64,000 bases of DNA from Magnaporthiopsis rhizophila (GCA_003049465.1 PYSS01000033.1:227104-291103), one strand, 5' to 3'. Shown: positions 1-10,804, counted from the first letter of the stretch. Program-made: numbers and translations. The notes: generated from the letters alone by a model not told the origin.

Positions 1-3000
1 CGGGAGCGCCTTTGTTCGATGCCAGATAGGCAAGGAGCGCGAAAGAGTCGGCAGTTCTTCCCTCGCAGTGATTGCCCGGCCGATCGAGGCAGCTGGCGAT
101 TGCCCCGAAGAGGACCTGCTTGTCGTGCATTACCGGGTCTTCGGGTTTCTTCTCGAGACCCAGGCATGGGGTAAGTACCTATCCGCCGTCTCACCCCAGC
201 CGTTGTTTTGCCCTCCTACAATACAAAAATATTTTCAACTGACATCTTGGAAATCACTGCAGCACAGCTGGATATCGACAATCTCACTGCTTTCGACGCG
301 AGCGTCTACAAGGACAAACTCAACGAGCTAGTCCTCCCGTCAGGCTATAAAGAAGCGCTCAACTCTCTCATTCGCCATTACTCGTTCGCCACCGAGAGCA
401 TCGTCATTCTCCTTCACGGGCCGCCGGGACTGGGCAAGTCGTCTACGGCCGAGTATGTTGCTGGCCTCAATAGCAAGCTACTGCTCCAGCTTTTATCGCG
501 GGATATAGGAACCATCAAAGAACTGGACAAGGCAATGGAGACACAGCTGCGCCGAGCTGCTCGATGGGGATGCTGCACTCTTGTCCGCGAGCTCCACACA
601 ATAGCAGAGGAAATGTCTTCACCAGAGCGGTGGGAAATCTTCGTTCGCTTTCTGGATCGCTGCAAAGGCGTCGTCATTATCACCACCACTCGGGTCGGCA
701 TGATCCCGGAGGCCATGAGACCACGCCTCCATCTATCGTTATATTATCCTCCGTTGACTAAAGAAGCCACCCTCGACATCTTCAGGATCAACATTGATCG
801 TGTCACGAACAGGCGCAGGTCTGGTAACGGACCCTCCGACCTCCTTGTTCGGGTCGACACCCGCGAGATACTCGATTTTGCGTCTGCCCACTATGACCGA
901 CATGAGCTTACTAGATGGAGCGGCAAACGGATTCGGACCGACTTCGACAGCGCGCTAGCCTTTTCAATATACGATGCAGAGAACCAGCAGCCGGCCGAGT
1001 ACGGGGATGGGGCAAAGAGTGTCGTGCTGACTGTTGATCACTTCGAAAAGGTGGCAATGTCGCAGCTGGATTTTGACCACTATATGCGGGAAGCGCACGG
1101 GGGTCGGGACAACGTGACTTTGGCGCAGATTGGGCGAGTTGATGTCTTCAGCGAGAGCAGCTCCTCCGAATCTGACCATGTGCCGGAAAGTGGGTCGATA
1201 AGTCCTTCGCCAGATGCCAGGCACGACAAGGACAGAAAAGTACAGCCCCCCATGCTTACTTTGACAAATGCCCAGTCAAAGGAGTCGACACCAAAATTGA
1301 ATTTTGTCGACTGGGAAGAGTTTAAGGCTGGACGGGGTCGGTCAAAAGAATCTGGCTTCGCTATCGAGGCGCTCCTTGGCGACCCGGTGGTGGATCTGAG
1401 CAAGGAGGCTACGAAGAGCATGTGGTGGGCCAGATGGTCCGAAGGTAGCCAAAAGAATCACGACAGCTCGGCTCGGGACAGCGCTGAAAAACGTCAACGA
1501 GATCCGGGGCATTCAACTGTCCCCGAGAGGATCCGGATCCGGTCCGAACAGATCGTCACGCTTCTGAGTGGCATTTTCGGCTCGCCTCTCTCCCGGCACG
1601 GCGAGGCAGTTGTTATGACGCGCCCCTACCGAGCTCTCATCTACCACCGGGACCGCATTCAGCGGGAACTCGAAAGACTTGAAGCCTTGGGGCCAGACCC
1701 CAGTCACTCCGAGCGCAGCGTTTCAGGGTCACTTCGAGTGCCTTCTGTCTCGGCTGGCCCTTCGAGCTCTAAGGAGCTGGACGCTAACCCGGCAACTGAT
1801 GAATCATTGGGACATCTCCGCTGTTTGGTCAACTTCCTCGAAAAGACTGTCGATGCCAGGGCCAAGTACCTCGCCAGCAGCCGATGCCACTTGATCATGT
1901 TTGCCGACCTATGGCAGCTCTTCAAGCCCGGCGATGAGATCTTTTCGGAGGGGTCCAAGCAGGCCTTTCGCGTCGCCAGCGTCAACAGCACCTTCCACCG
2001 CTTTCTTCCTCCATGGAAAAGGTGGGAGCACAAGGCAAAGAAGAAGGGATCGGGTCGCCCTTCGGTAGTAATTCAATTTGTCTGCGTGGACTTTGACGGC
2101 ACCATGATAGGTCCGACTCTGCACCAAGCGGAGATCGAGGAGTTTGATGGCGAAAAGCCGGTCCGAGCCCTTACTGTCTATCCCCTGAGATTCGCGAACA
2201 TGAACGAGTTATTGAATCGGAGCACTCTCCGGGCTCCGGACAAGTCCGCCCGGGAAGCGCTAATTGCCCGGGGCAGGGAATTTCTCGATGTCGTGCGCAT
2301 CAAGCCAAGACACTACAACGGACCTACAACGGATACGAAGGAGGAGGTTGACAGTCAGGTAGTGGTGGACTTCGAGCAAGCGGACGCCGAAGGCAAAGGA
2401 CGACGGGCCGACCAGGATAAGCCCCCAATCTACTCTCTCATTGGCAAGGAGATTGGGGTACCCCAAACCGAAGGGGGCTGCGCGTACGATTGCTGCTCAG
2501 GGGACGGTATTCACGACGACAGCTATATCGACGACTTGCGAAACGCAAAATACATCTCCTCCTGCATCCCTACCTCGGAAGGGCTGCAGCCGACAGCCGT
2601 GATGGAAGAGCTCTCTCTGGCCATACACCCACGGGCCCTGATTGATATAGATCCGGCCAAGGTCTCTGACGAGGACCTCGTCATCATGTCCGCCCACGTG
2701 TACGGATTCGTTCTGCGCAGCCGCAAATGGGGCAAGTCAAACTTTTTTTTCTCTTTTTTGTACATGCCGTTACCCGCCGAATGCTCAGCTAACAACAACC
2801 AAAGCCAAGTTGGATGTCGAGTCTCTCAGCCCCATCGGATCTCAAGACAGAGATCTGGACCAGGCCCAACCGCCAGGCACAGGCGATGGAGCGCAAGATA
2901 CCACATACGACACATTTAGACAACCGATTCGTACAAAAGAAAGCACCAATATGCCTTCCATGTGCGACAGCCACAGACGGACGGCGTTTGACCACCTTGT

Positions 3001-5208
3001 TCTCCCGGACGGGCACAAAGAAATAGTCATGTCCTTGGTTGGTCAGCATTTCCATGACAGGGCCTTGAAAAGTCAAAAAAACCAGGAGGTGGACATCGTG
3101 CGTGGCAAAGGAAAGGGGCTCATCATCCTCCTTCACGGAGCCCCTGGAGTTGGCAAGACGACGACGGCAGGTGAGTCCCAAGCCCTGCACTTGCCTCGGA
3201 GACGCAAGGTTTTGCTGCAGCATTGTGCCATGTCAGGCCCCGACACACGAGCTGACGATCGCGTCTCCCCGCAGAGGGCGTTGCTGAGGCGTTCAACAAA
3301 CCACTGTTCCAAATCACATGCGGTACGTCTTTTTTTCCCCTGGTAATTGATCAGCAGCGGTTTAGCTACGGTTAGCCGCTACGGGAGCGCGGCGTACCGT
3401 CTCGCTAATCCATGCATATACTACCTGCGTTACAGGCGATCTAGGCACAACGGCAGTCGACGTGGAGAATGCGCTAGAGCGCCACTTTGCGCTTGCCAGC
3501 AGATGGGACTGCGTGCTGCTCCTTGACGAGGCCGATGTGTTCATGGCCGAGCGCTCGCCTCAGGACTTCAAGCGGAACAGCTTTGTTACGGGTGAGCGAC
3601 GTGCGGGCTACTTCGTGGCCGGCGAACCACCCAACCTGGACGTGGGCATGGACGCTGGGGTGCCTACCAAGATGTCTCCTTGACTGACAAAGCACTTCAT
3701 TTGCGGATAGTTTTCCTGCGAGTGCTCGAGTATTATACAGGAATACTGTTCCTCACTACGAACCGTTAGTTTTTGAAACCTGCCTGGATTCCTTCACGGC
3801 AGACGAGCACGGGAGACTAACACGCCCATCTTCCCCTCTAGGGATCGGCGACTTTGACGAGGCCTTCTCCTCCCGCATTCACGTCAGCCTGTATTACCCG
3901 CCGCTCCAGCTCGAGCCCACATTAGAAATATTCCGGCTGAACCTCAACCTGATCCGTAAGCGAACCGCCGAGTGGGCCAGGCGTGCAAGAGGGCAACAGC
4001 AACAGCAGCAGGCAGCCACCGACATCGACGAAGAGGACATCCTCCGCTTCGCGTCCAAGTACTGGAAGAGCAACAAAAAGATGCGATGGAACGGGCGGCA
4101 GATCCGGAACGGGTGTCAGACGGCGCTGGCGCTAGCCGAGGACGAGGCGCAGCGGGGCGTGGGCGGAGATATCACCGCCGCTGACCACGCCGCTAGTGAG
4201 GCATCCTCCTCATCACTACCCCCTGTGGCGGCCGCCAGTGGCAGCAGCAGCAGCAGCAGCAGGCGCGTCGTCTTGAATGCCAGGGCTGAGGCTCTGCGCA
4301 AAGCTGACAGCAGTGCGCCCGTGCACCTGACGGCGCGGCACCTCGAAATCGTGTCCGAGGCGTACCTGGGCTTCATGCGATATCTCAAGGACGTCCACGG
4401 CCGGGACGCGGAGCGACGTGCCAAATACATGGGCATCCGGGCGCGCGAGCTCGCGCACAACCTGAGCGAGATGCGAAAAGATACCGAGCGGGCCAACCAG
4501 CTGGGCGAGGACGATAACGGCGAGAACGGCGGCGGGGAAAATGGTAAAGCCACAGCGGCGGGAAACAACGAACCCGGGACTGCCAGCGTCGGCGCTGGCG
4601 GTCCGAAGACGGCAGATACCGGCTCGCCATCTGTTTTTGCGCTCACAACACCTTCCGGCTCCCGACTCCAATCACCCCGTCCGCTCCAGCCTGTGCCCAA
4701 CCCGCTACATCTGCTGCATCAGCAACAGCTGCAGACGCAGCAGCCAACCCCGAATCTCCAGGGATTTCACCAACCGCCGCTCCAGCATACACCACATGGA
4801 CACCTTACCACCTCTAACGTACAGCCACCTCCGCCTGCGCAGGTGAGCCTGGCCATGCCCATGCTGCCGGGCGGAGCCTTCAACCCGCAGATGTTCCAGC
4901 AGAATGGGTCGTTTGTGCAACAGCAACAGGCACAAAACATGGCGGCGTTCGCTGGCATGGGCCAGCCGCCGTCTCCCGCGCAGCTGTTGGCGGCGGCGCA
5001 GCAACAGCAGCAGCTTCAGCAGCTCCAGCTCCAGGCGTACATGATGGCGAACCCCGGCTGCCAGCTACCACAGCAACAGCAACTAGGGCAACAGCAGATG
5101 CCCCAGCAACAACCACAGCAACATCAACAGCAATACCATCACGACACGTCCTCCTCGCTCGGGGGCGGCTCTTCACTTGGGGATGTCTCATACGGGCCCG
5201 GGCTTTAG
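1..5208 (+). CDS. Double-module DUF7025-AAA+ ATPase (5' partial)
   Basis: Likely exons are <2-170, 263-2731, 2805-3170, 3275-3322, 3436-3591, 3711-3764 and 3842-5208; all junctions keep frame and give about 1,542 residues plus stop. The order is the end of a DUF7025-like domain, AAA core 1 (Walker A GPPGLGKS near base 420), a linker, a complete DUF7025-like domain (LWQLFKPG near 1910 to about 2350), AAA core 2 (Walker A GAPGVGKTTTAE, Walker B CVLLLDEADVF, sensor TTNR, then SRIHVSLYYPPL) and a Gln-rich tail. Core 1 lacks a normal Walker B (TLVREL at the DE site) and has TTTR at sensor 1, so it is probably not catalytic. The intron at 2732-2804 starts with GC. The family is a fungal AAA+ group of unknown substrate. 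A single gene is favoured because 263-2731 is open without a stop; misassembly or two overlapping transcripts cannot be excluded. Confidence 0.8.
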
Positions 5209-5223
5209 TAGCGGGGGGATGTT

Positions 5224-5325
5224 TATTTTTTAATGCTACAAAAGGGTGTGGCAGAGGCAAATGTACAGTAAGACTGTATACGAAGCTGCGGTTTAGGTAG
5301 TACAATGCTTGCCGTCTCTGATCTC
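5224..5325 (-). pseudogene. Relic of an F-box gene 3' end
   Basis: About 100 bases match 8957-9057 with roughly nine differences by eye. That second copy covers the last codons and 3' flank of the intact F-box gene. Read on the minus strand, the copy here still encodes the closing residues GKHCTT and a stop. It sits just after the AAA stop codon in the convergent orientation. The rest of the F-box gene is missing. Confidence 0.75.
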
Positions 5326-5506
5326 TTTGTAAGTACCATAAAGAATTAAACCGCCCTCATTCTGATCCTCCCTCCTGTCCACCCCGGGGCCCAAAATCCA
5401 AAAGTTCATCCAGCTAAATACAGGCAACCACAAAACCCATCCCGGTTATGTCCCTATTATACTATTGCTATTTTTGGCCTTGCCGTTGTTGCCGTTGCTA
5501 TTGCTA

Positions 5507-5567
<61 letters not shown>

Positions 5568-6137
5568 CGTTTATTATATTAATTATTCCCGTTAATGCTG
5601 GTGGCCGTATCGGCGGTATTATTATTCCCAAAGCCGTTCGCGAAATTAGGGACCATCCGTATCCAACAAGCAATAGGGGCAAATAAAATCGGAAACCTGC
5701 AAGCCCGGTAACGTGATTTAGATCGCCGCAGGTGAACGTTCTCAATCTCTCCAGCATCTGGCTCCCCAGCAAAGCGTCCAATGGCCCAATGCTTTCCGCC
5801 GGGCTCCGGGGGGGTCCTGGACGTGGCTGTAATAGCTAATGTTTTGCAGGACCCAACGCTTCGGGTCAGCCTGGCAGTTTAACTGCGACGTCCACGTAAA
5901 GGTGCACATGTGGAAACGTTTTTTTGTTTACGTTGCTTTTTGAAAGAGGCGATGCTACCTTTTATCACCTACCAGCGCCCGGGAGTTTTCCCCTTTTTAT
6001 ATACGTCGACCTTTCCGTAGGTTTGCCGGCTTCACTTTCGCAGTACATTCGCTAACCGGCCAGGCGTTTGGTCTGGTTTTTATATTCCAACACCCTCATG
6101 AATATCCTCTAATTCACTACACGGCACTTCAATGGGG
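5326..6137. other. Intergenic, no gene seen
   Basis: Apart from the CTG microsatellite I see no coding signal here. The sequence is mixed in composition and carries short T-runs. It lies between the F-box relic and the AAA relic. Confidence 0.6.
5508..5565. repeat. (CTG)n microsatellite
   Basis: About 19 uninterrupted CTG units, preceded by imperfect TTG/CTA units. It lies outside any gene I can support, about 300 bases after the AAA stop. Long Leu and Ser runs in frames across it are repeat translations. Confidence 0.95.
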
Positions 6138-6277
6138 CTTTCCATATGATAGGCTGGGCCTCGAAAAAATCAAGATTGATATCGTATGGGGCAAAGGAAA
6201 GAGGGCTTATTATCCTTCTTCACGGAGCCCCTGGAGTCGGCAAAACGACGACGGGCAGGTGAGTCCCAACCCCTGGC
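6138..6277 (+). pseudogene. AAA ATPase Walker-A fragment (duplicate relic)
   Basis: This stretch matches about 3045-3185 of the AAA gene: TTTCCATGACAGGGCC-like sequence, the GGCAAAGGAAAG block, CACGGAGCCCCTGGAGT, and the splice donor with the start of the following intron (GTGAGTCCCAA). Single-base indels before and after the P-loop break the frame. No other exons of the copy are recognisable nearby, so it is a fragment of a second AAA gene. The following 500 bases (6278-6806) show nothing I can assign. Confidence 0.8.
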
Positions 6278-6806
6278 TGTGAGTATGGCTCAGCCGCACG
6301 CATGGCGTTGCCTACCAAGAAGGCGAAGCGGTTGGCCGGCAGCAGCCAGGCGCTCAATCCCTCCAACTCTCACATTGTACCGAGTCGGGCAATTCAGCAG
6401 CCGGCATGCATCCTCGCGGCGCACTCACGCCTGGCACCCACGTGGCGAGGCTGCGGCGTGTTGTGAGCGGTGTTGTAAACGGATGATGTGTGGTTGCTGC
6501 CGGAGCTGCTGCCGCCGGGATAGCGGCCACGACAGCAGTCCTCCCTCGATGGAGGAAGGACATCTATGATCAAGATGGAGGCGAGACGTAAAGTGGGCAA
6601 CGGGCTCGACGCATTGAAGCATCGTGGCAGAGGCAGAAAATCAGGATCATAGGTTCGGCCAAGGAAGCAGAAAATAACGAAGCGGCGGCCGCGGATGTAA
6701 TTAATCTACCATGGGGCCTAATCCCAGGCACCACGGCATAACGCACGCAGGCCGAGGTGTCTGCCAAGGAGAAGACCCGCCAAAAGTCCAACTGGATACA
6801 TCCACT

Positions 6807-7409
6807 TTAGGCGACGCTGTAAACGCCGCCTCGTCCAGACGTGTCGCGCAGCTGGTCAAGCAGCCTCTGCATCTCCTGCTCGAGCTCTTTGGCGCTGGCC
6901 GGCCGGGAGGCGACGTCAAAGTCGATCATGGTGACCCGGTCGTGGTGCACCAGGAAGTTGTGCTTGTTGGTGGCGCCGTGCCTGATCCCCAGGGCGTGCA
7001 GCTTTTCCAGCGACGACGACGGTCTCGGAACCGAGACGGGCACATGTGGCTTCGTAGACGTTCGACTTGAGTCGACGGCCCATGCGAAGCTCCGCGTAGT
7101 CGATTCGTACATCGTGCCAGAGGTTGGTGATGCCTGGGAGGAGCCTCTCCTCTGTGGCCTCGAAGCAGGGGAGCCCCGTGGCCGCATCGGCAGATATGCG
7201 GGCTGTGTTCCAGTCACCGGGGGGAATGGCGGCAATTGAGGGACCAGAGCGGGCTCGAAGGACATGTCCAGAGGCTCAAAAAGGCCACCCGAAATGGTGA
7301 CGTATTTGACAGACTGATTGTCGACGACGAAGCGGAATTCGCTGTCCTCGCTCGGGTCTGGGTCGATGCTCACATGGAGCAGCTCGATGATGCGGCCATG
7401 GTGCTCCAT
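6807..7409 (-). pseudogene. Kinase-like gene, internally deleted and frameshifted
   Basis: The stop is at 6807. The start of the open frame encodes a leader rich in acidic residues that ends at PQLPPFPP. A C-run near 7227 then shifts frame: the neighbouring frame continues with GDWNTARISADAATGLP and later LWHDVRIDYAELRMGRRLKS. The N-lobe and much of the C-lobe are absent, and the original frame resumes with LHALGIRHGATNKHNFLV, IDFD and DTSGRGG. This is the end of a fungal protein-kinase-like family whose catalytic loop normally reads HGD; here it is HGA. It is a decayed copy rather than a working kinase. A second decayed kinase-like gene lies at 55618-56582. Confidence 0.75.
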
Positions 7410-8595
7410 GATGAAGATTTGCGTTGCACAAGGTTGAGAGGGGCAAAATGCGACGGGAAGAGGCTGGCTGACTTGTCAAAGGTGCGTGTTGATCATAAAA
7501 ATCCAAAAGGCGCTCGTCTGGTCGAAGTTAGCCCGGATGCAGATGTTCTTTTTGGCCGCTGGCTTTGCGAACCGTTATCAGATATTTTTGGTGTGCTCCT
7601 CATCGGACCAACAGTCGCCCATGTGTGTGGGCTAGACTGCCAACTTCTCTACCGCTAGAAGTGACTCCACAATTTAGTGCTCGGATGTGTTGTCTTACAG
7701 TGTCGAGAGTGCCCGCAGCCCGTAGGCCAGCCAAGTCACCTGAAATCCTCTCCACGGCCACGAAGTTGGGCGGCTGACCCCCACTTGAGGAAGATATTGA
7801 CACATTGCATTGTCCCGGATTCGAGGACAGGCGGCAAGAAGCGGCGAGCGCGGGGGCGCAGGCCTGCCCTGGAGCCTGGAGTCGCGCCCACGGCGAGCGG
7901 CACAGGTTAGACGACTGTGACACTTGCAGTCGTCGCCGCCGTCGCCCCGGCACTTTGGCCCAACATCTAGGTCAGGCGGCAAGAACTGTCCGTGAAGGAA
8001 CGCTTGTCAAACGTCAAAGAATCACGGGCATCCGCCCGATTAGCAACACCGCCTAATCCAGAGTCGACTGGACCACCAGAAGATTCATTATTTGAATCTT
8101 CTGAATCAGAATCAGGACGCTCAGGAAGCGACCAGGTCAATATCTAGTCTATACGCATCGGGCATTGTCTGCTCTACTCCGGATCTTAGCATGTATAAAA
8201 CCGGAGCCTCTCCCTCGAGATCTCGACCAATATGAAGTTTTCCTCATCAGCTACCGTACCAGCTCCCGATTCTCCATCATCCTGACCACATAGCAAACCC
8301 TCGCCAAACCCGGGATTTTATCCAGCTCCATTCCGCACCACCTTCTCCTGTCCGACACTCGCTCCTGCACTTCCTGCACTTGGACACTGTTGCCAGCATC
8401 TCTCGTTTCGATATATAACTGCTTCGTCTTTGGGCCCGTTATCCGTCCTACTATACTTTGCCCCGTCGAAGTCCTTGTCGACATTCCTTCTTTCCAAAGC
8501 CCCCTCAACTCCGTGGGTCCCAAAACAGAGAGTATGGCTTCCACGATACCCTACACATCACGTCCACGTACCTTTCCTGACTGAATCCTACAGAT
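7410..8595. other. Intergenic, no gene seen
   Basis: No convincing coding frame. There is a perfect 10-base inverted repeat with a 5-base spacer at 8078-8102 (AGAAGATTCA / TGAATCTTCT). Sequence around 8190-8230 (TATAAAA followed by CT-rich DNA) could be a promoter for the small gene at 8596. Confidence 0.5.
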
Positions 8596-8783
8596 ATGTG
8601 CCAGCAGGAGTACCGTCTTTACACCTGCGGCTGCAAAAAAAGTACGAAGAGTTCCTGCAGTGCGCCAGACGTCTCGGCACCAACGTCAAGTGCAACCGGA
8701 TCGACCAGATCCCGCTCCCCAATTCTGCCCACATGTGCTCTCGCCACATGGTCGAGGAGGGCAAGGATGAAATGCACCGCTGA
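8596..8783 (+). pseudogene. Small Cys-rich protein, one frameshift in an A7 run
   Basis: The ATG at 8596 begins MCQQEYRLYTCGCKK, resembling small fungal proteins that start MC...Y.CGC. At the seven-A run 8635-8641 the frame breaks. The -1 frame continues the expected pattern with KKYEEFLQCARRLGTNVKC, then HMCSRHMVEEGKDEMHR, and stops at 8781-8783. Together the parts would give about 62 residues. Explanations are a homopolymer sequencing error, a real disabling indel, or slippage on the A-run. The function of these proteins is unknown to me. Confidence 0.6.
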
Positions 8784-8956
8784 GCGATGCGGAATCATGT
8801 TCTGTCCCGTAGTCTTCGATTAGATTAGACGGGGTGGGCGGGTGGAAGCCACCCTGAATGCAACAGGAGGAAGGAAGGGAGCGCAGCAAGAGAATGGGCT
8901 AGGAAGGAATGGCTTAGTTGGTTATATTGTTTCTGGGTTTGATCGCAATGTTGTCA

Positions 8957-9057
8957 TGTTTTTTAGTGCTACGAAAGTGTGCGGCAGAGGCAAATGTATA
9001 GGAAGACTGTATACGAAGCTGCGGTTTAGGTGGTACAATGCTTGCCATCTCTGATCT
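8957..9057. repeat. Second copy of the 100-base repeat at 5224-5325
   Basis: This is the source-like copy. It includes the last ten or so codons, the stop (TTA at 9026-9028 on the plus strand) and the 3' flank of the F-box gene. It differs from the other copy at about nine positions. Confidence 0.8.
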
Positions 9058-10090
9058 CGCCACAGTTGGCGAGGTGTTCTTCAAACGTGTCTGCTGCGTA
9101 AAGGATCCTCCAATGGTACGGTTTGTGACTAGACTTCTCGCATCCAACACAATAAAAGCCGCGTTCCACGCGCCGAGAGGCCCTGTCCAGCCAAGGGACA
9201 CGGGCAATCGCCACAAAACGATACGGGTTCCCCGAATGGCCATCGTAGGGGTCCAGCGCAGGCAGTCGCCGCCATGGGTGGATCAGGCGGCCGCGAGAGT
9301 CTCGCTCTGTCAGCCTCGCATTGTTGGCGTCAAGCATCCGCGCCTGCTTCTGCGACACGTATTGCTCCATGGCAGCCAGAGATCCGTGCAAGTTGATGCC
9401 AGCGAGGCGGGCGTGCTCGTGGTCGACCAGAGTGCCGGATTTTAAGACCTTTTTCCGGTTAGGCGAGTACGTCCCAGGCACGACCTTCATCTGGTGGAGA
9501 TCTGCGAGATGGTGGCGTTTTAAGCCAAACTTGCGGCAGGCGTGAGAAGGGGCCAGGGGAAGCAATACGTCGTCCGATGACAGACAGAGAAAACAGACAC
9601 GTTTGCAGGTGAGGAGGTAGAGAAAGCCGCCAAAGTCTCCGCACCGTTCGCAGCGCGCCGTGCAGAGGCTTGTATGCAGAGCCTTGCAGGAGATCCAGGA
9701 CCCGGTTCCGATAGCCAAGATGCCCCGTAGCGCGTTGGAGGCGTGCCTGATGATGTCGCCATATTGCGGTAGGGCATCAACGAGTTCCATCGTGCGCCTG
9801 TTGACAAGGCGAAGATAGGTAAGCGAACGCAGGTCGAGCTGGTGGAGAACCTCTTGAAGAATCTCGATGGGAAGGACCTCGAGCGTGCCGGCACCTGCCA
9901 CAGGTTCCTGACGACGGGAGGTTTCGGACGGTGACCCAAGGTCCGGGAGGTTATCGTCCAGCGTGAAGTCCTTGATCCGCCATTGTGTGCACGTGAGCCC
10001 CTCCCATTTTGCTGGCAGCGTAGCCGTCATTGCTGCAGCTTGTGGCGCGGGGAGCTCAATACCGGACGCAGAGAGGGTGCGTTGTCGCAT
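9026..10090 (-). CDS. F-box domain protein
   Basis: A single open frame of 354 residues. The F-box lies near residues 75-110 (VLPIEILQEVLHQLDLRSLT). A Cys-rich section follows, with CTARCERCGDFGGFLYLLTC and CFLC, and a second Cys pair (CVGCEKSSHKPYHW) lies near the C terminus, suggesting zinc binding. F-box proteins link substrates to SCF ubiquitin ligases through Skp1; the substrate here is unknown. The architecture fits an expanded Sordariomycete F-box family that I recognise by pattern only. The gene looks intact. Its 3' end is duplicated beside the AAA gene, which points to an old block duplication. The start could also be one of the internal Met codons, for example near residue 21. Confidence 0.8.
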   Translation of the reverse strand: MRQRTLSASGIELPAPQAAAMTATLPAKWEGLTCTQWRIKDFTLDDNLPDLGSPSETSRRQEPVAGAGTLEVLPIEILQEVLHQLDLRSLTYLRLVNRRTMELVDALPQYGDIIRHASNALRGILAIGTGSWISCKALHTSLCTARCERCGDFGGFLYLLTCKRVCFLCLSSDDVLLPLAPSHACRKFGLKRHHLADLHQMKVVPGTYSPNRKKVLKSGTLVDHEHARLAGINLHGSLAAMEQYVSQKQARMLDANNARLTERDSRGRLIHPWRRLPALDPYDGHSGNPYRFVAIARVPWLDRASRRVERGFYCVGCEKSSHKPYHWRILYAADTFEEHLANCGEIRDGKHCTT

Positions 10091-10129
10091 TCGTGTAGGT
10101 AGACGGCCAAGGGGTTGACGTGCTTAACC

Positions 10130-10400
10130 AGGTTCTCAGCGATTTGATATTAGCGTTCGGCCAGTCGCGGCAGTTAAAGCACGTGCCGCATACAGAACGC
10201 GATTTGAGCCTGAGGCGTGAAAAGTATGGAAATTACGCCACCCAGCAAATTTAAATAATGTAAAGCAATATAAATTATAGGCCCGTGTAATAACGTTATA
10301 AGGAAAATAATGTAACATAAAAAAATTTTACATTACATATAATGTAAAAGATTCATTACATCACATTATAGAATGTTTAAATAATTTTATCATGCGTTGT
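10130..10400. other. AT-rich block
   Basis: Strongly AT-rich sequence in otherwise GC-rich DNA, with repeated TAATGTAA and ATTACAT words at 10310-10370. It cuts off the downstream part of the ankyrin gene at 10494. It could be a transposon remnant degraded by repeat-induced point mutation; no element is recognisable. Confidence 0.5.
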
Positions 10401-10493
10401 CCGGGGGGCGGGGTGCAGGCTAGAAAAGAAAGTGAGCAAAAAAGAAAGAAGAAGAAAAAAGGTCCAAGCATCGAGCGTGGGGGCCACACTCAC

Positions 10494-10804
10494 CTAAGAA
10501 CAGGGAGTCGGACCGTTCGTCCAAAATTGAGAGTGGTTGTGACCTCCCGGTTGGGATCTAAGCCATGCTCGAGGAGGACCGCCCATGTCTCGGCGTCGTC
10601 GACGCCTAAGATAGCGCGGTCGGTGATTATGGCGCCGTGGCGAAGTAACAGACGCGCGCTGTCGGCGTAGCCGGAGTAGGTGGCCCTCTCCAGCATATCA
10701 GAAAGCAGCTCCTCGGTGAAGTCGTGGTGGGCGGCCAGAACTTCCGCTAGCTGCTCCACCCCTTCTTCGACGGCTTCTCTGAGCGCAGCGAAGTTCTGGG
10801 TCAT
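10494..10804 (-). pseudogene. Truncated ankyrin-repeat gene (first exon only)
   Basis: The ATG at 10804 opens a frame with ankyrin-like helices: LLSDMLERATYSGYADSARL, LLRHGA, then AETWAVLLEHGLDPN. It ends at a good splice donor (GTGAGT, 10493-10488), phase 2. Downstream on the minus strand there is only the AT-rich block and then the F-box gene promoter, so the remaining exons are not visible. It is probably a truncated gene; a distant second exon is possible but not seen. Confidence 0.55.

Noticed and set aside
5446..5781. Poly-Leu and poly-Ser frames over the CTG microsatellite
   Set aside because: Simple-repeat translations without flanking conserved sequence.
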